From: Odontesthes bonariensis
Lineage: Eukaryota; Chordata; Actinopteri; Atheriniformes; Atherinopsidae
Length of the DNA: 64,000 bases
Direction of reading: 5' to 3'
Assembly: GCF_027942865.1 (NCBI RefSeq)
Contig: NC_134510.1
Coordinates: 15,466,743 to 15,530,742 of the forward strand
Below the pieces are notes generated by a model. It was not told the DNA's origin, made no database searches, and worked only from the letters and a program-made list of their open reading frames with translations. Below, one piece after another: positions 39,857 to 51,961 of the stretch. Both the position numbers and the translations under genes were made by a program. The stretch's first letter is position 1. Each line of letters begins with the position of its first letter.

Positions 39857-42800
39857 TGGTACTTTCGCTGGAGCATCTGAGGTCCAAATTTATGTCTTTG
39901 CATCATGTGTTGTAGGTCCCAGAGATGCTAGAGGTGCTACATGTACGTCTGCAAAGCGTCACAGAGGAGCAGGTATAAATAATGTAACATTTCTCATATT
40001 ATTCTTTATCAACATGTATTATGTAATAGCAGTTTTTTGTTGTTGTTGTTTTTCAATTTTTTGGTCATGTATAGAATAGTAGAGACATTCATATTTGAAC
40101 AACCCTTGAGATGCTTCTTTCGCAGTGTTTGAGCTATATTATCCAGCTTTATTTGCTTTGTTTTTACAGGTCCCAACAAACGTCTTTTTATCTATTTTCT
40201 GTACACAAATACTAATAAAGTTAAAGAAATGTTTTATTGTTTAGGTGAGGGTGGCAGTGGGCCAGACGGTACTAATCCTGGCTTCTCAGCATCTACAGAC
40301 TGTTATCAATGCACTTGTTCATCAACCACTTCCTTATGACAGGTATATATAAGAAATTTGTATAAATCAGTATGGCCACAAAATGTTTAAATCAATTGAA
40401 TCACCCTATTCTTTAGTTTGTCTCACTTTTATTGCTGCCAGTAGTTTTTGTGGACGTTGTGTAAACATACAGATTGTTTGTTTCTTTGTGTAGTTGGACC
40501 AGTGAGATGTGGATGGCTTTGGGAGCAGACCCGATTGTAGCCAATCAGATCATAGAGATGGTGATGGAGAAGCTTGTCATCATGGCACCCTATGTAGACA
40601 AGAAGGAGTCAATGATGAGGGGAGGGGCAACAAAGGTGGCCACCAGTCAGCCACTGGCTGTAAGTCAAACAGACTCGTCACTGACTGCAATGATATTCAC
40701 ACTTGGTATATAATTTAAAGGTCCCATGGCACACTATGCTTTCTGGTTTATCTGCAGTGTCACCTAAAGCTTAAAAAAAAAAAAAAGAAAGAGGTATATG
40801 CAGGTTTTTGTGCAAAAGGAACTCGTTTTGTCTAGCAGTGTTAAACTCTGGCAGCAACACTTTTTTTCTAGACCGTTTTTACTCGCACCTAGTGGGAGCT
40901 ACAGCATGCACATTATCCACCGCTAGCATTTCAAAAGCTGAAATGATCACCCCACATGAACGTGTAATCTGCTAGTACTTGTCAGTGCATGGTACTTTGT
41001 GTTTTTGGTTGAGGGCAAGTTGAACCTTTTCAGCTTTCCCAAAGAGTCGGTATCAGTGGCTGCTGTTTCTGTATCCTGGCCTGCAACACAATTTGAGAAC
41101 GGTTTTGTTCTCTACACTTCACAAAGAACCGTTTTGTTACTAAGAACCAGTCTGACTCTGGCTTTATGGGGAGACTGAAGCTAAAAGTCGAGGTTGTTTG
41201 ACCACTAAAAGGGCGCAAGTCTTAACTGCAGGCAGTGAATGAAATGGTTTCAAATGTCTATGTTGTGTTAGCATTAGACATATGAATGGAGCACAAACAT
41301 AATGGCTTCTCTGTGTGAAAAGGCAGCTAAGTGGTTAATGGTACTTTGTGTTAATGACAATTAAACACATCCATTTGTTGCTTCTACAACTGCTCAGAAA
41401 CACAGAATTTCTTACAAAAGCAATGGCAGGAACTGAGCATATTTATCAAACGACTGTAGTAGTGCGCGTTCATGAGTCGCGTTCACAAGTCACCATCATT
41501 CCCCTTCCGCCCTCTCAGTAAACCTCCATGAATTCGACCAATTAGAAGATAGTTTAGCCAGATCCTCTCAGTCTCAGTAAGAGACTTCCGCTGAGAGAAA
41601 GCGCTCACTCGTTCTGAGCTAACTTCAAACTATTTGTTAGGATTATTAAAGCCTGTGTGAAAGTGTGCAAAGCTAATTTAGATTAAAAATGAACTGATTG
41701 GAAATGACCAAGTCAGGTCCACTTTAAAAGAATTCCACAAAGGTGAAGTTACTACAGTTTGTTCAGTTTTGCTATTGTAACAGTTGTGAAAAAATGGTTT
41801 ACTCAGTGGATTATAGATGATTTATGTGTCAACATATGTGTGTGCCTGTGTGTTTTTTGTTTTCAGATGACATGTGGTCTCAAAGAGCTGTTATTAAACG
41901 GTCAGAGTCAGGAGCCGGCAGTCAGTCGGTTTCCTCAGCTCTTCTCATGTCTCACTGTCAGACTAGGAGCAAGTGTCGGAGTCTTGGCACCAAAGGACAA
42001 CAACGCTAAACAGGCTGGCTCCATCCATGTAGCAGGGTAAACCTCTTTGCTTTATGTCCAGTAAACTGTGTGTTGGTTTTCAGAAAGTACCAGTTTTGTG
42101 TATGAGCAAGGTTTCCATCATATTCCATGTTTTCTGTTTCAGGGTAGCAGCTGATGCACTGAGAATTTTGTTAGCACGAGCTCAGTTAGATGAAGTGATG
42201 AAAAGACTGGATGAAGAAAATGCTTGGGATGCAATGAAGGAGCAAAGTACACACGTTACTGGAATCACATTATTAGCAAGGTAAAGACACACGCACACAT
42301 TAAGCCAATTAGATGTTAAACTGTTTAAAATGCTAAAGTACTACCAGCTTATCTTTTGGCTCTTGCTCAAACCTTGTCTGACTAACGATATAGATGCAAA
42401 ATGTAGATGTGTTCCATTCAACAGTGTGCATGGATAGGACCCTTGACCTCCTGCTTCCTGCTTAGAAATTGTCTGCAACAGGAACTTAATTTCACAAAAC
42501 CGCTTTATTTGAGACACAGTGCAGCGTCGCTACCGTAGACCGTACTCCCTCCATGCATTATGCTGGTCACATCACCTGAGATATCTGTTAACTGCTGCTG
42601 TTGAGCATCCGAAGCCAATGTTGTTTGTTCCACACCTAAGCTAGCCAAACCAAACTCAGTTTAGCTTGTAGTTTATTTTCCTAAAGGTTTTAGAGAATTT
42701 GTTTTTGAGTTTTCATTTTGCAGTCATTATTTCATTATTTTTCTAAGGTAGGTTACCTACCTTAGATAGGGGTGGGACAATATGCTTCGGTCACGATTCT

Positions 42801-45800
42801 TGATAATTGCGATTCTACAAGTATTGAGATTCGATATAATCAGTAACTGCAATTTTCTTCCTCCTTAAAAAACAAACAAGTTGAACCATACACTTCTAGA
42901 ATGAATGTCGTTCCCATAAACAATGCACATCAGTCTGTGTCAGTCAGTCCAGCTGCTGACATTTATTTCAACTTAGACAAAAAGAGGTACTTAACATGTA
43001 CAGCATTTTTTAAAGTTTACAGTTACAAAATTAATTGAAATGTCCACAAAGCACAAATGTGGGCTAGTCTTAACATAATATAATGTAATGAAATTATGAA
43101 GTTTTTCTGGACACAGATATGACGGAATATAATCGATTCGGGAGAAAAATCAATTTTTAAAATCATCCCATAAAAAAATCGCAATATGTACATGAATCTA
43201 TTTATTTATTTATTTTTCGCCCACCCCTACACTTAAATCGCATCAATAATTACACCAGCGATTACAATGATAATACATGTGTTAACCGTTTAGCAACCTC
43301 TCTTTACACTCAAATGAGTCTCAATGACTAATGGGTCATCTTGCTATTCAGCTTAGTTTGAATTGGTCGAGAGTTATTTAGTTTCTCCTTACACACGGTC
43401 ACAGTTTGAACTGAGCATTTCTGCCCCCTGCACTTTGAAGGCGTTTTACAGTGACTGAATACACTGTGCACTGCACTTCACAGGGAACTACTGGAAAATC
43501 CCAACACATCCTAAATGTCTTATTCAGCTCAGCGATTGGAAATATGTCCTTGTAAAACTTTATTTGTTTGTCTTTTCTATAGGGCGATGGCTAAGCATGC
43601 TGGTCCCAGATTGCCTGCAATCGTGGAGTGTCTGTGTCCGTCCCTCAACAACATCTACGAGTGTCAGAGGATCACTGTCACAGCCTTCTTCTCTGAGGTG
43701 ATAAACACAGCATACCACTGAGAAAAGGCAAATTCATCTCATGCGCCCTCAACCCAACATATCTAAGCTACTAAGGCCTTTCCCTAATGTCACCTAGGTT
43801 AAATAGAGCTGTAAAAAGTATTAAACTACAATGGATCAATACATTATGTATGGCACTGACCAGTCGTTCTTTGTCATTTCCTGAGTCCAGCTGTTGAACC
43901 ATCATGTGGTGACTGAGCTGATGCTAATAGATGTCTTAATGAACAACATGATGGAGAGGATATCAGATCCATGCTCCACGGTTCGTATGTTGGCTGTACG
44001 AGGACTGGGCAACATAGCAGTGGGATCGCCTGAGAAGGTACCCACAAACATACAAAAGCGCACACATGAAATTGTATGCACCCTTGCTGTAAGGTTACTC
44101 AAAGCTTTCGCTTCCTTTTCGTACAAGGTGAATAAATATGCCAAGGAGCTGCTGGCAGCCATGAGTTCAGGAATGGAGGAGAAAGATGATCCAGGTAAGG
44201 GAACAGCAAAGGTGAAGCCACAGTGATATGTGCTCGAGCTCATCCGGTTTTACAAAGATTTGACAGCTTACATTCCCCTTTTTGTTCTAGGTTTCACCTC
44301 AGTACTCACACTTATTGTAGGCATTTTAGATTTATTTTCATTGGCAGAAATGCTGCTCCTTTGAAAAGTTCTGTGCTCTCCTGCAGGTAAGCTGATTACA
44401 CACGAGGCCATGTCTGGACTGTCTAAGGTTCTCCTCCACCTGGACAAGAAGAATGTCCATTTACTTGTGGTCTATATCTTCATGAAGATTAAACCATTTC
44501 TGGAAAGTGTACGTTGACTGTCGAGATGTTATTTAAGACATTTTATAGCTGTCAGACGAAGCATCCATTTGTGTGTTATTCTAAGGATGAAGCATCAAAC
44601 GTGCATGAAGCTAAGAGTTTTAGGCTTAACCTCAAGCTTCCTGTCAGTCAGTCAAAACTGGCGCAGCTTTTTCAGATGATGGGTAAAAAAATCGTCAAGA
44701 ACCAACAAAGAACAGTCGACTTGTATTTAAAAATTTAGAAAAATACCGTGACCTCAATGACTACAAAGAATCGTGCAATAACAATGATACCATCTGACTG
44801 CTCATCCAGGAGAATGATGATATCCGCTGTGCTTCCATCCATCTGATGGGGAACCTGTCCAAGTTTGGCTCGGGGGAAGCGGTATTCAAAGACCAGATCC
44901 ACAATGTTCTGGTCAGCCTGTTGCTGCATCTGGTTGACCCAAACCCGCAGGTGGTCAAGGTATAGTAAAGGCACTCAAGCTTTTTTTTTCTTTCTTACTT
45001 TAAAATAAAAAAACATGGATTTTGATTTATTTTTTCTTGCTCATGTCATTATTACAGGCTTGCAAGTATGCAATGCGAGTGTGTGCTCCTGTGGTGGGCT
45101 CAGAGCAGATCACAACCATGTTTCAGAACCACCTGCACGATGACAAGAGCTTGCACTACGGAGAGTTCATCAATGACCTCACTAAGTACCTGGTGAGAAG
45201 CAGCCGAATTCTACCGTCTTATGAAAAAAAGAATTGATATTTTTTTTTTTTTTTTAGGTTTTTACAGTTTGCTTCATTTGAGCTCTTACTAGTTTTACAT
45301 CCCTGTGTAATAAACAATACTAGTAGTAAAATGTCTCGGCTTTTGGGTTTCTTCTTTTTCTTTTTTTTTTTTTAAGATCACCCACACGGATTCAGTGCAT
45401 TGTATGTTTGAACAGCTGATGGTTGTTTTCAGCTCAGTGTGTCTTTTGTTGTTTGTAGATTCAGGACTTTCCCGGTATGCTGAACTTTTACCACATCTCA
45501 GTCATTCAGTTCTTCAAGAGCAACTGGCCTGAGGTCAGAGCAGCAGCTGCCATGTTTATAGGTACCGAAGCGCTTCTTAACTTCACTCATAAGTCACACG
45601 ATAAGCACTGGTTATAGTTTTGATTTGTTCTCATGCTTCCAAATCAACAAATTAACTGCAATTATTGTATCAAATTAGTAGCAAACATGCATCCTGATCA
45701 CAATACGTCCGTCACTCTCACGCGATGTTCTTTGGTCTCATTATGTCGTCTCATCAGGGTTCCTGCTGGGGAATCTTCAACAGGAGCATCTTTCTCATCT

Positions 45801-45991
45801 CAACATGGGCACCATTACTAAAGGTAATGTCAAGCACAACCTTCATGTTCTTGTTAGTTGTCATTGTGAGTGTTTTTTGGTTTTAATTGTGTCGTTGTAT
45901 GTGTGTGTTTACAGGTTTGGTGATGCTGCTCCAAGATCCAGATCCTGTGGTGAGAGTGAAGGCTGCGGAGGCCATGGGACACTTTCACTGA
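22431..45991 (+). CDS. mroh1: Maestro heat-like repeat-containing protein family member 1 (MROH1)
   Basis: Large HEAT/armadillo-repeat scaffold of the maestro family; human MROH1 is reported to be linked to lysosomal membranes, but its molecular role is poorly known. Forty-four coding exons join with consistent phases to 1636 aa, close to the human protein (about 1640 aa). Exons: 22431-22452, 22594-22739, 24322-24453, 24617-24779, 26630-26728, 26987-27138, 27859-27999, 28228-28320, 30286-30364, 30703-30816, 30970-31043, 31192-31314, 31732-31839, 31941-32085, 32290-32330, 32835-32976, 33111-33163, 33390-33497, 34694-34813, 34923-35045, 35118-35264, 36024-36050, 37069-37191, 37315-37394, 37720-37861, 37988-38083, 38499-38603, 38864-38999, 39319-39431, 39654-39806, 39916-39972, 40245-40342, 40494-40659, 41867-42036, 42143-42280, 43583-43697, 43891-44037, 44128-44194, 44387-44508, 44810-44959, 45058-45192, 45459-45561, 45758-45823, 45915-45991. 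The start MDDTDVEQVTLALLDAANDK precedes helical repeats throughout. No catalytic motif is seen. Introns carry hAT and Tc1-like insertions. Individual boundaries are hand-called; the gene identity is firm. Confidence 0.92.
24960..25740 (+). pseudogene. Tc1-like transposase relic in an mroh1 intron
   Basis: Broken frames on the plus strand give, in order, VMWSDQYTLPVFLQ (about 25341), a motif like GMGRISACGVDDLHM (about 25460), and a tail like RPHSA (about 25620-25635). These correspond to the WSDE, VMVWGCIS and DNARPHSA blocks of Tc1-like transposases. Several frameshifts and stops show it is inactive. It sits in the intron between exons 24617-24779 and 26630-26728. Its termini were not found. 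Confidence 0.7.
28692..29870. mobile_element. hAT-type non-autonomous element with 8-bp target duplication
   Basis: The 1179-bp element begins CAAGGCAGGAATTTC and ends AAATTCCAGGCCTG, imperfect terminal inverted repeats of about 14 bp. It is flanked by the exact 8-bp direct repeat GTTGCAAC at 28684-28691 and 29871-29878, diagnostic of hAT insertion. GGCC-containing words (AAGGCCA, TGGCCTTG) recur near both ends. No long transposase frame remains. It lies in the mroh1 intron between exons 28228-28320 and 30286-30364. Confidence 0.85.
39811..39851. repeat. (CA)n microsatellite at an mroh1 splice donor
   Basis: The CA run starts about five bases after the donor GT of the exon ending at 39806, so the whole 5' end of this short intron (39807-39915) is a CA repeat. 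Confidence 0.9.
42767..43229. mobile_element. hAT-type MITE in an mroh1 intron
   Basis: The 463-bp element begins TAGGGGTGGG and ends CCCACCCCTA, an exact 10-bp terminal inverted repeat typical of a class of fish non-autonomous hAT elements. Flanks ACCTTAGA (42759-42766) and CACTTAAA (43230-43237) could be a decayed 8-bp duplication. It has no coding capacity. A 23-bp near-palindrome (42743-42765) abuts its left end. Confidence 0.75.
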
Positions 45992-48900
45992 CACACACAT
46001 GCACACACCCACGTAACAGATTTGTTTCTTTTAGACGGTAGTGGTTGCTGAGCACTGCAGAATAGTTTTAATGTTAAAATGTGCAGTAAACTATTAAAAT
46101 AAACCAACTCCAACATTCGTTCAAGCCAAAATGGAACCAGACAGGAAAAAATGAGTCGGAAGCCAAACAATCACATAGATTAATGTTATTCTATCATACA
46201 AGTAAACATGGGATTAGCAGTTAGCAGCTTCATCTAGCTTCTTTTGACTCTTAACTGTGTTACTTGAAATGTTCATTCTTAACTATATTTTAGTGACCAA
46301 AGACTGTGTTTGGAGCATTCACTATTGACTCTGACAATGCCAGAGAGTTACTGTCTTCTATCAGTGAGATTCATCGTCTGTGTAGGAGTTTATTATTATT
46401 ATTCCAAAGGTTAAAACACATTCGAGGATCAGAACGTTAGAACTTACTTTAAATATCCCATGTGCACATGTGAGCGTTGTACATGATTTATGAACTCAAT
46501 TGGCTATGGCTGGTAGCTGAGGTGTGTGTGTGTTTGTGATAATGTCAGTTGATGTCAGGTTTAGGTTCAGACAATCTCCGTTAGACACTACTCCTGTGTC
46601 GCTGGCTTGTGTTGAGTGTGCTGGACATTCTCCCTCTCATCCGTCAGTCAGCTTGGAATTTATCCCTCCACCTAAATGAAGATCCAGTGATACGTTTACA
46701 TCGGTACTATGAAATATTAGAATTTACAGCAGGTACCAGACTTGAGAGTAAATAAGCTTGAAGGTTTATAGTTGTGCTTATACAGTAGCTGTGTCCAGTC
46801 TTCCATATCATTTAAACAAAACAATAGCCAGCAATAACTAGTCAGTAATTCCTTTTACTTTTATAACCAGCAGGATTCATTACCACTCATAGTCCTACAG
46901 TGGCCGACATGGGAACTGGCTTGTTCAGAACAGAAAAAGTAGTTGTACACTTCTGATATATTGGTGCCATACACTGCACTTCACATACCTTATTGAACCA
47001 TAGAAAATCTTTTTTTATAAATCACAGCTCGGTGGCCACACGGAGCACATTCTGGTGAACCAGAAAAGAGCAGGAAAAAGCCTATTATTTATTACTTAGG
47101 TCTTCAGCCGTGCACTGTGCAAACATCTAGAATGCCACAAGAGTCACCTGTGTTCGCTTTAATAAACGCACCAGCTCATATTTGAGAGGAAAACATTATC
47201 TAGTCTTAATTATTTGAGTTGGGGTTGCTGTAATGAGACTTAACTCGGTCCTAAACAAGCCAGTTCCAGCCAGTCAAACCATTACATACCAGTGTTATGA
47301 GGTGGCACAGTGTAACCACTCTCAAACCAGTGCCAAATGTCTGTTACCACTTACAGTAACACTTTGCGCTTGCTTTTAATGTATTTTTCTCATTTGCTGA
47401 ATCCATTCAGTGTTTTTTGACTGGACAGTAGAATGCTTCAAGTTTGTGTGTATCAGAAACTGTCACTTACCATCCTGTAATTATTAGTCTGTGTGGTGCG
47501 TTGTATTAAGAAGGTCTGTACATTCGACTTTAATATTTCTCCAAATGATTTACTTTGAAGCCGATCAGAGATGGACGCTAAATAATCGTCTGTCCTCATT
47601 TGAATTTTTTTTCCCCCGTAAGTAGGTGAATTTTTGCACTTTTAAGTTTCGACATGCTGCCCCTGATCTGAAAGCTTCCAGACAAACCTCAGCTAATATC
47701 CTTTAATAGACGTGAGTCACAGGTTTTATGTTGTTTTTTTTTTTGTTTTTTTTTATGGAACAGTTGGCTGCTGGAGGCATTCTGTTTTCATGCCGTCCCT
47801 CCATGTCTTCATCCCATTCCCATGAAATCTCAGGAACGCCTCGGGGGGGATTTTAACATTGCACTAATTAGGTCTTGATGGTCAACCGAATCTCTGTGGC
47901 TCCACAAGACGCATTTCTGTCCAGAACTCAAGAATTCTCTTGCAACTAGATATGTGTGTGTGACGAAGCTTCACACAAATATCTAATTATGTGAAAGGAT
48001 GAGATGATGACATTTCATTTCCAAATTTCAAAGGTGAAGTTGACTTGAGTGGTTGGTGGAGTCATAGTTTTGATTTATACATATATATATATATATATTT
48101 TTTTTTAAGTATTCCAGCTGCACATGTTTCTGCACAATGTTTCTCGCGGGCTGGTCTTGGATCTCTATTATATGTATCATTCATGCTCTTCAATCGGGGA
48201 CTTATGTCCTCTTGTACTTTTAAACACTATGGCCTGGTCAAGGGTGAATGATGAATAGTTATTAGTCATATTTTTTGCTTTAAAATGAGTTCTAAACATT
48301 GATATTTTTCATGCCTACCTGTGTGTTTTTTTTTTTTCTTTTCTTCTTTTTAAACACGTTGAATGTTGTGAAATGTGTCTTGTGTGTATCTAACACGATG
48401 GTACAGCTGTATGGTTATTTTTAAAGGACAAATGTGTTGTGAATGTTTGCATGTCACTTTATGTGCTGCAGCACCAGAAGAGTGTGGAGAGAATGTTTGA
48501 AAAATGAACAAATAAACCGATCTATTAACGTTTAACTGGTCTTTTTGCCCCTTTTTTTTTTTTTTTTTTTGGTATTCTGTAATTGAATTTTTACAAAACG
48601 ATGTACAGTCTTGCAGTGGCAGTTATTCTCCTTTTCTGTTTGAAATGAAAGTTGCTTTTACAGCTGTTGAACACTACCTTGTTAAAACTTGTGGATCAAT
48701 TCCTGCTTTTTTTCTTTTGAACTGCTCAGAGATGAACTTTTAAATCCCACCTCTACAACTATCTACATAGCTTTGCTTTTTTTTTTTTTAACATTTCTTT
48801 TCGTTTGCTTCCATATTTGCACAGCACATGTACTGCATGTCATCTTTAGATTTGTTCTTAAGAAACATTTGATGTCCAAAGGAAGTGCACTTTTTGCTGT

Positions 48901-49000
48901 GACCATATAGGTGCAGGAAAAAGCCAAATGTAGCAATAAAATATGCTAAAAAAATAAATAAATATTACCCTCTTAGAACCTATTTTTTGTGTCATAGTTT
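45992..49000 (+). other. Probable mroh1 3'UTR and 3' flank
   Basis: Non-coding sequence after the mroh1 stop. AATAAA signals occur at about 46098, about 48509 (followed by T/G-rich sequence) and about 48935, so alternative 3' ends are possible. A short AT run lies at 48079-48098 and a T run at about 48551-48570. No gene is seen on either strand. Confidence 0.5.
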
Positions 49001-50778
49001 CATGTCATCACACCTCGGTGTGTATCAGCATTACCGCGTCAACACAATGGATCAGAAATGGTTAAATGGCAGTGCAAAGGTCTAATGATTCAACCAATGG
49101 TACAGAACTAATTCAAGCATGTCACTTACTTCTATCAAACAACAGTGGAGTTTGTTTTATCACCATGTTCTCTTACCAGTATCAATACAGAGGGGTTCCA
49201 AACTTTTTTGCGCTTTGCACCGTTTCTGTGTGTAATGTCAGAATCGTCTGTCGTCCATTGTGAGCATTTGCAACTATTCTCTGTTTGGCTTCTGTATCGG
49301 AGTGAAAATGAAAGCTTGTGTAAAGACCGTAAGAACAGATGTTGTATTTGACAGACATGAACAGACTTCTTTCTTCTGTAAGCTTTACAGTGAGTGGGGT
49401 GTCATTGGTATGTTTGACGGAGAGTTTCATTCAATTATAATCAAAGGCAAAAAGTTCCCTATTATGAGCTTGATTTTGTGAAGCATTCTTCTTCCTCTTC
49501 GGCATCATGTCAACGTGGAGACAATTTGTAAAAATTGCATCATGAAATCTGAAGTCCCCAGTACAGTAGTCTCCTAAGCTGCACCAACTCCTATTGCTTT
49601 GGATAAACCCCCATCTGGGCCTTTAATAAATGATTATCCCCCAAATAATGCAGTTCTTACTGATATCAGAGGAAAACTGAGTTTTATTTTGACATATACT
49701 CAATCTGAAAGTTGGAAACATGTTAGCATTTATTACAGTAATTTACTCTTTTAGAGTGCAAACATATATGATAGTCTTCCAAAAAGCAATAATACTTGTG
49801 ATATCTGATCTGTAGACCGTAATCATAATTGGAATTTATCTGCCACTGAACTCCAGTATTGCAACGATGAGGAGACTCCTTGGCGACTCTCTAATGGACA
49901 ACACTCTGTGCTTTCTAAAACATGATTTGGGCTTTTCACACTGCACGTTTGTATCCCAAGGTTTCCCTCTGCAGGCAGAACTCCAGAGGGGAACATCCAG
50001 CTCAGGGATGTGGATACAGATACTTTTAACAACTGAAATCAAAAGATGTTAAATGTTGTATCTCTTTTCTTTATCTGCTGATGATGAAATCTGAAAAGAT
50101 TTCTTCTGCACTCATCTAAAGCTGCAGCGAAGTGAAGTTAGTTTGCTTTGTGCATTATGATACCAGATGAAGACAGTGACTTAAATCCTACTTTGGTCCC
50201 ATTTTTCCAAAGAAACCTTGGTGGACCGAGATACCCAAGATAAATAATGAAATGTCCGTAAAAGGAAACATTTTAGAACTACTTTGAACTAATCTAATCT
50301 GAATCTGAAGACACTTTTCCATAGATCAGTTCTTTCACCTTTCACAGACTGATGATTTCAGACCCGTCAATCTGTTCACACCAGTTAAAATTATCATCAC
50401 TATTGTCACTGTCACAAATCCCACAAGAAAAGCTAAAACATCAATAACTCGATCTCACTGGCATACATTTGCTCAGCAGCCACAGCCTTCCAGCTTATTT
50501 TCCGGCCCTGTCTGTGAACGCCACTGGATGATGTTTTCTTAAGTTCTGCTTTATCTTGTATTTGTTACATACTGTGAGAAACGGTTTACAAAGGTTCAGC
50601 ATGGATTTTTGGGTTTGCGGACCACAGGGATCTGATGCTGAGCTCATTGTAGGATCTTGTTTAGTCACCTGGGTTACAGGAAGTGCAGTGTGAAAAGAGC
50701 TCTGTGTTTTTGCCAGCTTTGATTGAGGGTGTTGGGAGTTGTAACTCAGGGGATCAAAGAAAGCAAGCTGTGGCTTTA
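49001..50778 (-). other. Convergent mroh1-cck 3' intergenic space, with possible cck 3'UTR
   Basis: No supported coding region. On the minus strand AATAAA occurs at 50775-50780 (overlapping the cck stop), and about 49726 and about 49683 (plus strand TTTATT), so the cck 3'UTR could end anywhere between about 49680 and 50760. Small frames on both strands lack recognisable features. Confidence 0.4.
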
Positions 50779-51959
50779 TTATGGCGAGTATTCATACTCC
50801 TCCGCACTACGTCGTCCAAAGTCCATCCAGCCGAGGTAATCTCTGTCCTTTATCCTGTGGCTCGGGCCTACGGCTCTGCTGGTGAGAGAGCTTCTGGTCT
50901 GAATGGGAAACCCTAGAAAAGTGGACATGGGATCATGGGATGAGGAAAATTTGGCAGAGCAATATTTTCTACCCGACTGTATTCAGTTAACACTGGTCTA
51001 TAATTCCAGAATTAGATAGTCGAAGTAACTCCTGCTGGCTTGTTCTGTTTTTATTTCTGACTTTATGTGCTCTGGAAGACCAGTGAGCTCAGTAGGTCTC
51101 CCACTGACACAATGATGACTTGAGAGAGAAGCAGAGATGCATGGTGACAGAGGAAGTAGAGAGAGGTCAGGAAGTAGGGAGACGAGTGAGGGAAAGATGG
51201 AGTGGGCAGGCTGGTGGATGGAATCTGAGGAAGCAGAACTGGAAGAGACAGGGAGGAGGCATGGACGGAGAGCGGAAGAAGCGAGAGGGAGGTGGGAAAT
51301 GCCAGATGGTGGGACGCAAACACAGCATGAATGACGGCAGTCGACAGGAGGATAGGTGTAAGGAAGAGAGAAAAAAAACAAGCCCAGCAGAATGATGTGA
51401 GTGTATTGAGGTGACTAAAGGGAAAGACGTTGGCCCCAATTTCTCTCTTGGTCCATCTCCTGTCTTCAGTCTGCATTCATATTTCTGACCACTCACCTTT
51501 GCTGGAGATGAGTCTGGTCAGCAGCTTGCTCAGGCTGTTCAGAGCCTCTGTGTCCTCTTGGGGCTGGTTGTAGTGGACGAAGTGTCCTGAGGGGGGTGCT
51601 GGAGCTGAGCGGGCCTGGCGCATGTGGTTGGGTGAGGGGTCAGATAGACTTTCTGTCATATGAGCCATACTCTCAGCTCTCTGGGATGGTAAAGAAAGAC
51701 ATTTTAATAGAATCATACCTGACTTTAATACAGGATCCCTCAGTCTATGTGATTCCACCTAAATGCAAAGAGAGTGTGTTTATGTAGCACTTGACTAATG
51801 TTAAAAAAATAATAATAATTTTGCAAATGAGCTGAAAGATTTAAAAAAAAAAATGTCTTGCTGTAAATCTGTGTGTCTTACCATGGGCTGTGAAGGTGAA
51901 CTTAGGGAGCCGCTGGACAAAGCCGCCAGGATAACACACAGGCGGATACCTACACTCAT
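50779..51959 (-). CDS. cck: Preprocholecystokinin
   Basis: Precursor of cholecystokinin, a secreted gut and brain peptide that controls gallbladder contraction, pancreatic secretion and satiety through CCK receptors. Three coding exons on the minus strand, in transcript order 51882-51959, 51497-51680 and 50779-50912, join in frame to 131 aa. The signal peptide starts [20 protein letters not shown] (1-20). A propeptide spacer includes [10 protein letters not shown] and [14 protein letters not shown]. The C-terminal part reads SHRIKDR, then the octapeptide DYLGWMDF (112-119), G120 as amide donor, R121-R122, and SAEEYEYSP. Tyr113 is the expected sulfation site, and Arg before Asp112 allows release of CCK-8. 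Length and three-exon coding layout fit vertebrate CCK; the GWMDF-amide core is shared with gastrin, but [18 protein letters not shown] marks CCK. It is convergent with mroh1. Which teleost cck paralog it is cannot be decided here. Confidence 0.95.
51120..51400. repeat. Purine-rich (GA) tract in a cck intron
   Basis: The plus strand is strongly enriched in G and A for about 280 bases (e.g. GAGAGAGGTCAGGAAGTAGG). The cck transcript therefore has a long pyrimidine-rich stretch in the intron between exons 51497-51680 and 50779-50912. This produces long spurious frames on both strands. Confidence 0.7.
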
Positions 51960-51961
51960 AA

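Noticed and set aside
40717-41735. Transposon-like block in an mroh1 intron (TTTAAAGGTCCCATGG to GGTCCACTTTAAA)
   Set aside because: The ends are only loosely complementary and no target duplication was found, so it was not called as an element.
51063-51496. Long minus-strand frames rich in Ser, Pro and Leu between cck exons
   Set aside because: They come from the pyrimidine-rich intron strand and overlap a spliced intron of cck.
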